Below, piece by piece: positions 8,519 to 17,169 of a DNA stretch of 64,000 bases (positions are counted from its first letter, which is position 1; each line of letters opens with the position of its first letter). This DNA is from Lysobacter terrestris. Its GTDB lineage: Bacteria > Pseudomonadota > Gammaproteobacteria > Xanthomonadales > Xanthomonadaceae. The stretch covers positions 3,084,098 to 3,148,097 of the forward strand of contig NZ_CP060820.1 of assembly GCF_014489475.1 (NCBI RefSeq), in the 5' to 3' direction. Under the pieces are notes generated by a model. The model was not told where the DNA came from and made no database searches. It worked only from the letters and a program-made list of their open reading frames with translations. The translations under genes and the position numbers were made by a program.

Positions 8519-10894
8519 TTAGTTGCGCAGCGGCTTGCCGGTCTTGAGCATGTGCGCGATGCGTTCCTGCGTCTTGGGCATCTGCGCCAGCGCGACGAAG
8601 TGCTCGCGTTCCAGCTTGATCAGCCATTCCTCGTCGACCAGGGTGCCGCGGTCGACTTCACCGCCGCAGAGCACTGTCGCTATCCGGGTGGCGATCTCGT
8701 AGTCGTGCGGCGAGATGAAGCGGCCCTCCAGCATGTTCACCAGCATCATCTTGAAGGTGGCGATGCCGACGTCGCCGGCGACCTGGATGCGGCGCGCGGG
8801 CAGCGGCGGGCGGTAGCCGGATTCGGCCAGGGCACGCGCCTGCTGCTTGGCGACGTGCAGCAGTTCGAAGGCGTTGAACACGACCACGTCCGTGTCGCGC
8901 GCAACCTTGAGCGACTTGGCTTCGAAGGCCGAAGTCGACACCTTGCCCATGGCCACGCTTTCGAACGCGGTCTTGAGCTGGGCGAACACGTCGCCACCCG
9001 GACCGGCGGCTTCGGAGGCACGCACCGCGAATTCCTTCAGGCCACCGCCGGCGGGCAGCAAGCCAACGCCCGCTTCGACCAGGCCGACATAGCTTTCCAG
9101 ACCGAACACCGTACGCGCCGCATGCATCTGGAATTCGCAGCCGCCGCCCAGCGCGAGCCCGCGTACCGCGGCGATCACCGGCACCTGCGCGTACTTGATG
9201 CGCTGGCTGGTGGCCTGGAAGTTGGCGACCATCGCTTCGAAACCCTTGAGGTCGCCGGCCTGCAGCAGGCCGAGCGCACCCGAGAGGTCGGCGCCGGCGG
9301 AGAAGGGCTCCTTCGGCTGCCAGATCACCAGGCCGCGGAAATCGCGTTCGGCGATCGCGATGGCTTCCTGCAGGCCATTGAGCACGTGGTCGTTGACCGT
9401 GTGCAGCTTGGTCTTGAAGCTGACCACGGCGATGTCGTCGCCTTCGTCGGCCCACATCCGCACTCCGTCGTTCTCGTATACGGTGCGGCCTTGCGAGAAC
9501 TTCTCGCCGATCAGCGCATCCGGGAAGCGCTGGCGCGCGTACACCGGGTTGGACGAGCGCGGCACCATCGCGTTGCGCGCCGGACTGTAGCTGCCGGCGG
9601 TGCCGTGCACGCCGTCGCGGCCGTCGAACACCCAGTCCGGCAGCGGCGCGTTGCTCATCGCCTTGCCCTTCACGATGTCGTCGGCAATCCACTCGGCGAC
9701 CTGCTTCCAGCCGGCGGCCTGCCAGGTCTCGAACGGGCCCAGCGACCAGCCGTAACCCCAGCGGATCGCGAAGTCGACGTCACGCGCGGTGTCGGCGATC
9801 GACTCCAGGTGGTAGGCGGTGTAGTGGAAGGTGTCGCGGAAGCAGGCCCACAGGAACTTCGCCTGCGCGTTGTCGCTGGCGCGCAGGGCGGCGAACTTCT
9901 TCGCCGGATCCTTTTCCTTCAGCAGCGCGGCGACGTCGGCATCGAGTTCGCCGGCCGAGACGCGGAAGTCCTGCGCCTTCAGGTCGAGGACGAGGATGTC
10001 CTTGCCCTTCTTGGTGTAGAAGCCGGCGCCGGTCTTCTGGCCCAGCGCGCCCTTCTCGATCAGCGCCGTCAGCCACTTCGGCGCCTGGAAGTACTGGTGC
10101 CAGGGATCGTCGGGCAGGGTGTCGGCCATGGTCTTGATGACGTGGGCCATGGTGTCCAGGCCGACCACGTCCGCGGTGCGGTAGGTCGCCGACTTCGGAC
10201 GCCCGATCGCCGGGCCGGTCAGCGCATCGACGGTGTCGAAGCCGAGGCCGGACTGCTCGGTGTGGTGCATCGCGGCCAGCATCGAGAACACGCCGATGCG
10301 GTTGCCGATGAAGTTGGGGGTGTCCTTGGCGTAGACCACGCCCTTGCCGAGCGTGGTGGTCAGGAAGGTTTCGAGGCCTTCGAGCACCGGGGCGTCGGTG
10401 GTGCGCGCCGGGATCAGTTCGGCCAGGTGCATGTAGCGCGGCGGATTGAAGAAGTGCACGCCGCAGAAGCGGTGGCGCAGTTCTTCCGGCAGCACCTCGG
10501 CGAGCTTGTTGATGCCCAGGCCGGAGGTGTTGGAGGCCAGCACGGTATGCGCCGGCACGAACGGGGCGATCTTCCTGTACAGGTCCTGCTTCCAGTCCAT
10601 CCGTTCGGCAATGGCCTCGATGATCAGGTCGCAGCCCTTCAGCAGTTCCAGCCCGGTTTCGTAATTGGCCGGCACGATGCGTTCGGCGAGTGCCTTGTCG
10701 GCGAGCGGGGCCGGGCTGAGCTTGGCCAGGTTGGCGATGGCCTTGGCGGCGATGCCGTTGGGGTCGCCGTCCTTCGCCGGCAGGTCGAACAGCACGGTGT
10801 CGACGCCCGCGTTGGTGAGGTGGGCGGCGATCTGGGCGCCCATCACGCCTGCGCCGAGCACCGCCGCGCGACGGACAAGTAGTTTGTTAGACAT
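8519..10894 (-). CDS. 3-hydroxyacyl-CoA dehydrogenase / enoyl-CoA hydratase (FadB/FadN-like)
   Basis: This 791-residue bifunctional beta-oxidation enzyme has the dehydrogenase first and the hydratase last, the order of Bacillus FadN and the Xanthomonas/Pseudomonas homologs rather than E. coli FadB. The NAD-binding motif AAVLGAGVMGAQIAAHL opens the protein. The 3HCDH segment contains VHFFNPPRYM and NFIGNRIGVF. The crotonase part (about residues 470-700) has LALGGGCEFQMHAA and GLVEAGVGLLPAGGG, with the two catalytic Glu. The ATG at 10894 has AAGGA upstream. It is the middle gene of the leftward tetR-fadB-fadA run. Confidence 0.92.
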   Translation of the reverse strand: MSNKLLVRRAAVLGAGVMGAQIAAHLTNAGVDTVLFDLPAKDGDPNGIAAKAIANLAKLSPAPLADKALAERIVPANYETGLELLKGCDLIIEAIAERMDWKQDLYRKIAPFVPAHTVLASNTSGLGINKLAEVLPEELRHRFCGVHFFNPPRYMHLAELIPARTTDAPVLEGLETFLTTTLGKGVVYAKDTPNFIGNRIGVFSMLAAMHHTEQSGLGFDTVDALTGPAIGRPKSATYRTADVVGLDTMAHVIKTMADTLPDDPWHQYFQAPKWLTALIEKGALGQKTGAGFYTKKGKDILVLDLKAQDFRVSAGELDADVAALLKEKDPAKKFAALRASDNAQAKFLWACFRDTFHYTAYHLESIADTARDVDFAIRWGYGWSLGPFETWQAAGWKQVAEWIADDIVKGKAMSNAPLPDWVFDGRDGVHGTAGSYSPARNAMVPRSSNPVYARQRFPDALIGEKFSQGRTVYENDGVRMWADEGDDIAVVSFKTKLHTVNDHVLNGLQEAIAIAERDFRGLVIWQPKEPFSAGADLSGALGLLQAGDLKGFEAMVANFQATSQRIKYAQVPVIAAVRGLALGGGCEFQMHAARTVFGLESYVGLVEAGVGLLPAGGGLKEFAVRASEAAGPGGDVFAQLKTAFESVAMGKVSTSAFEAKSLKVARDTDVVVFNAFELLHVAKQQARALAESGYRPPLPARRIQVAGDVGIATFKMMLVNMLEGRFISPHDYEIATRIATVLCGGEVDRGTLVDEEWLIKLEREHFVALAQMPKTQERIAHMLKTGKPLRN

Positions 10895-10940
10895 GTTTTC
10901 CAAGTCCTTGATTTAACGCGGCGCTTTCGCCCGCGGTGGG

Positions 10941-10953
10941 GTTTGAATCAAAC
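10941..10953. promoter_or_regulatory. Possible operator between the tetR and fadB-like genes
   Basis: GTTTGAATCAAAC is a near-perfect palindrome of the half-sites GTTTGA and TCAAAC, 47 bases upstream of the FadB-like start and within the 78-base gap after the TetR gene. The half-sites match those of PsrA/FadR-type TetR repressors, although their order is inverted relative to the classical CAAAC-N-GTTTG site. The assignment is inference. Confidence 0.4.
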
Positions 10954-10972
10954 AGAAACTGGGGCGCCAGGC

Positions 10973-11593
10973 TCAGGCGCTACGGAAGCCGGCCGCGGCG
11001 AACTCGATGAGTTCGCGGGCGGCGCGTTCACGGTGCGCCGCTTCGGTGACACCGGAGGGGCGCTTGATCAGGCCGAAATCCGCCATGGCGTAGGTGAGGG
11101 CCCCGACCACGATGTCGAGGCGCCAGTACAGGGATTCCTTGCTCAGGCGCGGCAGGCAACCGGAGATCGCCTTGGCGAATTCGCGCAGGACGTGGCCGTA
11201 GTGTTCCGAGAGGAACCGGCGCAGGGCGTCGTTCTTCTCGGCGTAGGCGCGGGCGATCATGCGGGCGAAGGCGCCGTTGTGCTGGTCCTGGGCCATGGCC
11301 AGGGCCGGTGCGACGAATGCGGCCAGGATCGGCTCGAGCTCGCCAGGGTGGTCCTTCTGCGCGGCCTTGAGCGCCGCCATGCGCTGCTGGCTCATCTCGT
11401 CCATGCGTCGGCGGAACACCTCGTTGACGAGGTTTTCCTTGCTGCCGAAGTGGTAGTTGACCGCGGCGATGTTGACGTCGGCGCGGCTGGTGACCTGGCG
11501 CAGCGAGGTTCCGGCGAAACCGAACTGGGCAAACAGTTCCTCGGCGGCGCCGAGGATGCGGTCCTTGGTCGAAAAGGGATGGGGAGTGGCCAT
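10973..11593 (-). CDS. TetR family regulator, probable repressor of the beta-oxidation operon
   Basis: This 206-residue protein has an N-terminal TetR helix-turn-helix (about residues 10-57: KDRILGAAEELFAQFGFAGT, then LRQVTSRADVNIAAVNYHFG, then SKENLVNEVF). The helical ligand-binding domain that follows resembles the C-terminal domain seen in PsrA/CerR-like regulators. In Pseudomonas, PsrA represses fad genes and is released by long-chain acyl-CoA. Here the gene is first in the run with fadB-like and fadA genes, and a PsrA-like site lies 43 bases upstream of its start, suggesting autoregulation and control of the operon. The ligand is inferred, not seen. Confidence 0.85.
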   Translation of the reverse strand: MATPHPFSTKDRILGAAEELFAQFGFAGTSLRQVTSRADVNIAAVNYHFGSKENLVNEVFRRRMDEMSQQRMAALKAAQKDHPGELEPILAAFVAPALAMAQDQHNGAFARMIARAYAEKNDALRRFLSEHYGHVLREFAKAISGCLPRLSKESLYWRLDIVVGALTYAMADFGLIKRPSGVTEAAHRERAARELIEFAAAGFRSA

Positions 11594-11635
11594 GTGCCTA
11601 CGGTCAATTCAAAGGATGGTTCAAAACAGCAATTT

Positions 11636-11649
11636 CAAACAACCGTTTC
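11636..11649. promoter_or_regulatory. PsrA-like operator upstream of the TetR gene
   Basis: CAAAC-AACC-GTTTC fits the published PsrA consensus (G/C)AAAC-N2-4-GTTT(G/C). It lies 43 bases upstream of the TetR start codon (11593), where a leftward promoter is expected. Nearby CAATTC and GGTTCAAAAC at 11604-11627 may be weaker half-sites. Confidence 0.55.
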
Positions 11650-11723
11650 AGGCTAGAACCATACGGCACCGCACGTCAACCCGTGACTGGCGAAAAAGTC
11701 TCCAAACCGGTCCGCATTTCCGC

Positions 11724-11775
11724 TAGAATTTGCCCCAGCCATATCGGCTAAACCCGCGATTCGACGCGGGTTTTT
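11724..11775 (+). promoter_or_regulatory. Possible ndk promoter and leader hairpin
   Basis: TAGAAT at 11724-11729 could serve as a -10 element; no convincing -35 is visible. About 20 bases further a 9-bp stem (11750-11758 with 11765-11773, AAACCCGCG/CGCGGGTTT) is followed by TTTTTCTGTT. This has the form of an intrinsic terminator 60 bases ahead of ndk, with no rightward gene upstream, so it may be an attenuator or may end a very short RNA. Confidence 0.45.
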
Positions 11776-11835
11776 CTGTTATTCTCGGGCGCGAACATTG
11801 GATTGTTCCGCGGCCCGCCTATCCGGAGATATCCC

Positions 11836-12261
11836 ATGGCGCTGGAGCGCACCCTTTCGATCATCAAGCCCGATGCCGTCGCCAAGAACGTCATCGGCGA
11901 AATCTATTCGCGCTTTGAGAAGGCCGGCCTGAAGGTCGTCGCCTCCAAGATGAAGCAGCTCTCGCGCGCCGAAGCCGAAGGCTTCTACGCCGTGCACCGC
12001 GAACGTCCGTTCTTCAACGCGCTGGTCGAGTTCATGATCTCCGGCCCGGTGATGATCCAGGTCCTGCAGGGCGAAGGCGCCGTGCTGAAGAACCGCGACC
12101 TGATGGGCGCCACCAATCCGAAGGACGCCGCGCCGGGCACCATCCGCGCCGACTTCGCCGACAGCATCGACGCCAACGCCGTGCACGGTTCGGACTCGCT
12201 GGAGAACGCCGCGATCGAAGTCGCGTACTTCTTCCCGGCGACTGACGTCTACGCCCGTTGA
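11836..12261 (+). CDS. ndk: Nucleoside diphosphate kinase
   Basis: This 141-residue enzyme equalises NTP and dNTP pools by phosphate transfer through a phosphohistidine. The N-terminus [18 protein letters not shown] and the active-site region NAVHGSDS (His about 117) are diagnostic. The ATG at 11836 gives the normal family length; the frame upstream to 11803 is rejected. It begins the ndk-rlmN-pilF-rodZ run, in the same order as in Xanthomonas and Pseudomonas, with rlmN starting 9 bases after the stop. Confidence 0.97.
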   Translation: MALERTLSIIKPDAVAKNVIGEIYSRFEKAGLKVVASKMKQLSRAEAEGFYAVHRERPFFNALVEFMISGPVMIQVLQGEGAVLKNRDLMGATNPKDAAPGTIRADFADSIDANAVHGSDSLENAAIEVAYFFPATDVYAR

Positions 12262-12270
12262 TCTGAAGCA

Positions 12271-13515
12271 ATGAACCAGACCCGCGACATCGCCATCGAC
12301 CTCGTGCCCGCCGGCGCCGCTGCCGACGAAGCCACGCAGGCGGCTTTGCGCGAGTCTGCGAGCAAGACCGCGCCGTCGGAGTCGAAGACGAACATCTTCG
12401 ACTTCGACCGCGCCTCGCTCGAACGCTTCTTCGAGGAAGAGCTCGGCGAGAAGAAGTTCCGCGCGCACCAGGTGATGAAGTGGATCCACCACCGCTACGT
12501 CACCGACTTCACCGAGATGACCGATCTCGGCAAGGTGCTGCGCGCCAAGCTGGAGGAGCGTGCCGTGGTGCACGCACCGCAGCTGATCTTCGACAAGGAA
12601 TCCACCGACGGCACCCACAAGTGGCTGCTCGGCATGGATCCCAAGAACGCGATCGAGACGGTCTACATCCCCGACAAGGGACGCGGCACGTTGTGTGTGT
12701 CCTCGCAGGTGGGCTGTGCGCTCAACTGCCAGTTCTGCTCGACGGCGACGCAGGGTTTCAACCGCAATCTGTCGACCGCCGAGATCATCGGCCAGGTCTG
12801 GATCGCGGCACGCCACCTCGGCAACGTCCCGCACCAGCAGCGCAAGCTCACCAACGTGGTGATGATGGGCATGGGCGAGCCGCTGGCGAATTTCGACAAC
12901 GTCGTGCGCGCCATGAGCATCATGCGCGACGACCTCGGCTACGGCCTGGCCAACAAGCGCGTGACGCTGTCGACGGCCGGCATGGTGCCGATGATCGACA
13001 AGCTGGGCGAGGTGAGCGACGTCTCGCTCGCCGTGTCGCTGCATGCGCCGAACGACGAGCTGCGCAGCGAACTCGTTCCGCTCAACAAGAAGTACCCGAT
13101 CGCCGAGCTGCTGGAGTCCTGCGTGCGCTATGCGCTGCGCAAGCGCGGCACGTCGGTGACCTTCGAGTACACCCTGATGAAGGGCGTCAACGACCAGCCG
13201 CAGCATGCGCGCGAGCTGATCAAGTTGATGCGCGAATTCGACCGCCGCGTGCAGATGAAGGACGCGGCCAAGGTCAACCTGATCCCGTTCAATCCGTTCC
13301 CGGGCACGCGCTTCGAGCGCCCGGACGACGAGACCATCCGCGGCTTCCAGAAGCTGCTCAACAACTCCGGCATGATCGCGCCCGTGCGCCGCACGCGCGG
13401 CGACGACATCGATGCCGCCTGTGGCCAGCTCAAGGGGCAGGTCATGGACCGCACCCGGCGCCAGGCCGAGTTCCGCAAACGACTCGCCCAGGGGGCAGGT
13501 GATGCCGCTGCGTAA
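12271..13515 (+). CDS. rlmN: Dual-specificity 23S rRNA A2503 / tRNA A37 C2-methyltransferase
   Basis: This 414-residue radical-SAM enzyme carries the CxxxCxxC cluster motif (CALNCQFC, about residues 149-156), [12 protein letters not shown], and the late catalytic Cys region ([14 protein letters not shown]) used in the RlmN mechanism. RlmN methylates A2503 of 23S rRNA and A37 of some tRNAs. The N-terminus is about 40 residues longer than in many homologs ([20 protein letters not shown]), low-complexity and probably disordered; internal starts are possible, but the ATG at 12271 follows ndk closely. The 3' end overlaps pilF by 14 bases. Confidence 0.95.
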   Translation: MNQTRDIAIDLVPAGAAADEATQAALRESASKTAPSESKTNIFDFDRASLERFFEEELGEKKFRAHQVMKWIHHRYVTDFTEMTDLGKVLRAKLEERAVVHAPQLIFDKESTDGTHKWLLGMDPKNAIETVYIPDKGRGTLCVSSQVGCALNCQFCSTATQGFNRNLSTAEIIGQVWIAARHLGNVPHQQRKLTNVVMMGMGEPLANFDNVVRAMSIMRDDLGYGLANKRVTLSTAGMVPMIDKLGEVSDVSLAVSLHAPNDELRSELVPLNKKYPIAELLESCVRYALRKRGTSVTFEYTLMKGVNDQPQHARELIKLMREFDRRVQMKDAAKVNLIPFNPFPGTRFERPDDETIRGFQKLLNNSGMIAPVRRTRGDDIDAACGQLKGQVMDRTRRQAEFRKRLAQGAGDAAA

Positions 13516-14338
13516 CGCCATCCTCTTCGCCGTCGTTGCGATCGCGGCCGCGGCCAGCGGTTGCGGCGGTGGGAGCTACGTGAGCACGAGCCTTGGCAGG
13601 GAGCACCACGTCGAGCCTGCGGTCAATCGCGTCCTCGACTCGAAGGGAAAGAAGGCGCGGGAAACCGAAGCGGGCGTGCAGCGCGACCTCGCCGAGATCC
13701 CCGGCTACCTGGCCGCTGGCGACTTCGCCGCGGCGAAGAAGGCGGCGGCCAGCGTGCTCAAGCGCGAGCCGCAGTCGGTGGTCGCACACACGTACTTGGC
13801 GGTGGCGCTGGAACACGGTGGCGACGCGGCCGGTGCGGGCAGTCACTACCTGCGCGCCGCCGAACTCTCGCCGACCAATGGCGCCGCGCTGGGCAATTAC
13901 GGCATCTGGCTGTGCGGCCAGGGACGCACTGCGGAGTCGCTGGCCTGGTTCGACAAGGCCCTCGAACAGCCCGGACAACAGGGCACGGCGTTGACCCTGG
14001 CCAACGCCGGCGTCTGCGCGGGCAAGGTCGGCCAGCAGCAGCGCGCGGAACGTGACCTGCGTCGCGCGATCGAGCTCGATCCGGAAAATCCCGTCGCGCT
14101 GGCGGCGCTGGCCGAACGCGAATTCCAGGCCGGCGACGCGTTCGAAGCCAGGGCATTTTCGGAACGGCGTCTCGCTGCTGCACCAGCAGATCCGAAGACG
14201 TTGCTGCTTGCGTCACAGATCGAACAAAAACTCGGCGACAGCTCTGCAGCTGCGCGCTACGTTTCGCGGCTGAAAGCGGAGTTCCCCGATGCACCGGAAG
14301 CACGGAGCTCCGCTATGGGGGATGGTGGCAGGCAATGA
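13502..14338 (+). CDS. pilF: Type IV pilus biogenesis lipoprotein PilF/PilW
   Basis: This 278-residue protein begins with a signal peptide ending in a lipobox (AAAASGC, Cys about 21) and continues with tetratricopeptide repeats (about residues 60-250, e.g. [20 protein letters not shown] and [17 protein letters not shown]). PilF is the outer-membrane lipoprotein that helps the PilQ secretin assemble. The start at 13502 is the ATG inside the end of rlmN; upstream in-frame codons lie fully inside rlmN. The position between rlmN and rodZ is the conserved one. The 3' end overlaps rodZ by 4 bases. Confidence 0.92.
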   Translation: MPLRNAILFAVVAIAAAASGCGGGSYVSTSLGREHHVEPAVNRVLDSKGKKARETEAGVQRDLAEIPGYLAAGDFAAAKKAAASVLKREPQSVVAHTYLAVALEHGGDAAGAGSHYLRAAELSPTNGAALGNYGIWLCGQGRTAESLAWFDKALEQPGQQGTALTLANAGVCAGKVGQQQRAERDLRRAIELDPENPVALAALAEREFQAGDAFEARAFSERRLAAAPADPKTLLLASQIEQKLGDSSAAARYVSRLKAEFPDAPEARSSAMGDGGRQ

Positions 14339-15135
14339 CGAATTCCGAACAGGCAGTACCGGGCATCGGTGCAGGCTGTGGCGCCGCCCTCAGGGAGGCG
14401 CGCGAAGCCGCGGGCATGTCCATCGAACAGGCGGCTTCCCAGCTGCGCATGACGGTGCGCTCGGTCGCCAATCTTGAAACCGACGACTGGAGCTCCCTGG
14501 GGGCTTCGGTGTTCGTTCGCGGCCAGCTGCGCAGCTATGCGCGCCTGCTGGGCGTCGACATCGAACCGTATATCGAGCAGGCGCCGGTGGCCGCGGTCGC
14601 GCCGTCGACCCTGGTCAGCCATACCCACACGCCGGGCTACCAGCGCTTCGCCGAGCAGATGGGCCGCCGCATCATCTACATTGCGATCACGGCCGCGATC
14701 GCCATCCCGGTGTGGCTGCATTTCGGCAACAACGAACCCAACGTGCAGTCGCTGGATGTGCCCGTGGCGGCGATGCAGGCCGAGGACGCCGCCGCACCTG
14801 CGACGGCCGCGCCGAAGCGCACCCCGCTGGTCGCATCCATCGCCGCGTTGCCCGCGGCACAGCCGGCTGCGGCGCTTGCGATCACCTTCAACGGCGACAG
14901 CTGGGTCGAGATCTACGCGGCCGACAACCAGCAGGTGCTCGAGCGTGGGCTGCTCACCGCCGGGCAACACCGCAGCTACAAGATCGGCGAAGTCGGCCGC
15001 ATCAAGCTCGGCAACGTCGACGCGGTGGAAGTGAAGCGCGCCGGTGCCGCGGTCGACCTGGCGCCGTTCAGCCGCGCGAATGTGGCGCGCTTTACGCTAT
15101 CCTCTGACGGTTCCCTCGCGCCGGTCGCCAACTGA
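14335..15135 (+). CDS. rodZ: RodZ-like helix-turn-helix membrane protein
   Basis: This 266-residue protein has an N-terminal Xre-type helix-turn-helix (about residues 15-85: LREAREAAGMSIEQAASQLR), a single membrane helix (about 120-140, IIYIAITAAIAIPVWLHF), an Ala/Pro-rich linker and a C-terminal beta domain (DUF4115, about 180-262, ITFNGDSWVEIYAADNQQVL). This is the RodZ order; RodZ links MreB to the cell-wall machinery and sets rod shape. ATGA overlap with pilF suggests coupled translation. In many relatives ispG and hisS follow; here yfgM comes next. Confidence 0.88.
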   Translation: MTNSEQAVPGIGAGCGAALREAREAAGMSIEQAASQLRMTVRSVANLETDDWSSLGASVFVRGQLRSYARLLGVDIEPYIEQAPVAAVAPSTLVSHTHTPGYQRFAEQMGRRIIYIAITAAIAIPVWLHFGNNEPNVQSLDVPVAAMQAEDAAAPATAAPKRTPLVASIAALPAAQPAAALAITFNGDSWVEIYAADNQQVLERGLLTAGQHRSYKIGEVGRIKLGNVDAVEVKRAGAAVDLAPFSRANVARFTLSSDGSLAPVAN

Positions 15136-15217
15136 CCCGCGCCGCGGGTCGGCCCTTCCACCGGCGGACAGCCGGTACTTCTGATGAACCCTGCCTGCCA
15201 AGGCGGGGCGGGATTCC

Positions 15218-15847
15218 ATGGCGATCGACGAACTTCTAGACGAACACGAACAGAGCGAGCGCGTCCGCGAATGGCTGCGCCGCAACGGTAGCGCCCTTGT
15301 TGTCGGCATTGCACTCGGCCTCGCGGCCATCGGCGGCTGGCAGTGGTGGCAGCGCCACCAGGCCGGCAAGCAGCTCCAGGCGGCCACCGACTACCAGGCC
15401 GCGGTCGACGCGATCCAGGCCAATGACAAGGCCGCGGCCGGCAAGATTCCGTCTGTGCCGGAAGGCGTCTTCCGCGCACTGGCGCAACTCGAACTGGCCA
15501 AGTCGCAGGTGCAGGCCGGGCAGAGCGACGCGGCGATCGCCACGCTGCGTTCGGTCAAGGTCGAAGACCCGGCGATCGCCGATATCGTCAACCAGCGCCT
15601 GGCGCGCCTGTTGATCGACGCCAAGCAGGCCGATGCCGCGCTGAAGCTGGTCGCCGATGGTGATTCGCTGTCGGCGCTGGAAATCCGCGGCGACGCGCAG
15701 TTGGCTCTTGGTCAGCGTGACCAGGCCCGCGACAGCTATAACAAGGCGCTGCTCAAGGCCGAAGTCGGCACGCCGCAACGGCGCCTGCTCGAGTTGAAGC
15801 TGACCGACGCCGGCGGCACTCCCCCCAAGACCGAGAGCCAGTCCTGA
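15218..15847 (+). CDS. yfgM: YfgM-like ancillary Sec translocon subunit
   Basis: This 209-residue protein has a short cytoplasmic start (MAIDELLDEHEQSERVREWL), one membrane helix (about residues 25-43) and a periplasmic TPR-like domain (DUF2133/YfgM). In E. coli YfgM associates with SecYEG and the chaperone PpiD. The N-terminal motif DELLDEHEQSERVREWLRRN is the family hallmark. Its stop overlaps the bamB start by one base (TGATG), which supports co-translation. Confidence 0.9.
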   Translation: MAIDELLDEHEQSERVREWLRRNGSALVVGIALGLAAIGGWQWWQRHQAGKQLQAATDYQAAVDAIQANDKAAAGKIPSVPEGVFRALAQLELAKSQVQAGQSDAAIATLRSVKVEDPAIADIVNQRLARLLIDAKQADAALKLVADGDSLSALEIRGDAQLALGQRDQARDSYNKALLKAEVGTPQRRLLELKLTDAGGTPPKTESQS

Positions 15848-17055
15848 TGACGTCCAACATGAGTTCGCCCCTTCGCGCGCCGGCCTCCGGCCTCGTGCTG
15901 CGTTCCGCCGTGCTGCTCTCCTGCGCGCTCGTCCTGGGCGGATGCTCCACGGTCAAGGGCTGGTTCGGCGGCAAGAAGGAAAAGCCGAACGAGCCGGCCG
16001 AGCTGACCGATTTCACGCCCTCGGTGACCGTCAACAAGATCTGGTCGGAACACGCGGGCAAGGGCGAAGGCCGGATGGGCGTGCGCCAGGGGCCGGCGGT
16101 GGCCGATGGCCGCGTCTACGCGGCCGCGATCGAAGGCGGTGTGCGCGCGCTCGACCTGCAGACCGGCAAACCGGTGTGGCATTACGAAAGCAAGCGCCAG
16201 CTGTCCGGCGGTCCCGGTGCCGGCGACGGCCTGGTGGTCGTCGGTGGACTCGAGGGCGAAGTGATCGCGCTCGACGCCGCCACCGGTACGGAGAAGTGGC
16301 AGGCCAAGGTGCCGGCGGAAGTCATCGCCGCGCCGACGATTGGCCTGGGCAGTGTCTTCGTGCGCTCCAACGACGGCCACGTCACCGCCTTCGACGCCGC
16401 CACCGGCGAGCGCCGCTGGTTCTGGGTCTATGAGGTTCCCACCCTGAGCCTGCGCGGCAACGATGCCGTGGTGCTGGGCCCGGGCTATGTCTTCTCCGGC
16501 AACGACGACGGCACCGTAAGCGCGCTGTCGGCCACCGACGGCCGCACGCTGTGGACGCTGCCGATCGCGCAGCAGGAAGGCCGCAGCGAACTGGACCGCC
16601 TCGCCGACGTCGACGGCACGCCGGTGCTGGAAGGCAGCACCCTGTACGCGACCAGCTTCAAGAAGCAGACCGTCGCGATCGACGCACCGAGCGGCCGTGG
16701 CATGTGGGCTAGCCAGTTCGGCGGTTCCGGCCGCCTGGGCGTGGCCAGCGACCGGCTGATCGTGTCCGACCCCGCCGGATCGGTGTACGCGCTGGACCGG
16801 AACACCGGTGGCTCGCTGTGGCAGCAGCCCGCGCTGGCGCGGCGCCTGCTGACGTCGCCGGCGGTGCAGGGCGATTACGCGGTGGTCGGCGACTACGACG
16901 GCTACCTGCACTGGATGAAGCTGGACACCGGTGAACTGGCCGCGCGTGCCCGCGTCGGTGGCGATGCCCTGCGGGGTACCCCGGTCGTCGCCGACGGCAT
17001 CCTCGTGGCCCAGGACATCGACGGCGAGCTGGCCGCGTTCCGCCTCGGCCAGTAA
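15847..17055 (+). CDS. bamB: Outer membrane protein assembly factor BamB
   Basis: This 402-residue lipoprotein of the beta-barrel assembly machine has a signal peptide ending in the lipobox LVLGGC (Cys about 35) and an eight-bladed PQQ-type propeller with repeated blade ends such as ALDLQTGKPVWHYE, ALDAATGTEKWQAK and ALDRNTGGSLWQQ. BamB binds BamA and helps deliver outer-membrane proteins. An ATG at 15859 (MSSPLR) would also make a signal peptide; 15847 is preferred for its overlap with yfgM. A terminator-like hairpin follows. Confidence 0.95.
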   Translation: MTSNMSSPLRAPASGLVLRSAVLLSCALVLGGCSTVKGWFGGKKEKPNEPAELTDFTPSVTVNKIWSEHAGKGEGRMGVRQGPAVADGRVYAAAIEGGVRALDLQTGKPVWHYESKRQLSGGPGAGDGLVVVGGLEGEVIALDAATGTEKWQAKVPAEVIAAPTIGLGSVFVRSNDGHVTAFDAATGERRWFWVYEVPTLSLRGNDAVVLGPGYVFSGNDDGTVSALSATDGRTLWTLPIAQQEGRSELDRLADVDGTPVLEGSTLYATSFKKQTVAIDAPSGRGMWASQFGGSGRLGVASDRLIVSDPAGSVYALDRNTGGSLWQQPALARRLLTSPAVQGDYAVVGDYDGYLHWMKLDTGELAARARVGGDALRGTPVVADGILVAQDIDGELAAFRLGQ

Positions 17056-17077
17056 CGGCGTTTGGGCTTTTTCCATG

Positions 17078-17107
17078 ACCCCGGCCCATGGCCGGGGTTA
17101 TTGTTTG
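17078..17107 (+). terminator. Terminator after bamB
   Basis: Arms 17078-17086 (ACCCCGGCC) and 17090-17098 pair perfectly around a three-base loop and are followed by TATTGTTT. It lies 23 bases past the bamB stop and ahead of der, closing the pilF-bamB run. Confidence 0.75.
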
Positions 17108-17169
17108 CGCGTCTCGCCGGTCCTTCCCGCGATACGTCCTTGTCTTGAATTCCCGATTGGCAGGTTTCC

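Noticed and set aside
8552..10882. A 776-codon open frame on the plus strand
   Set aside because: It is the mirror frame of the FadB-like gene; its composition is that of an antisense frame.
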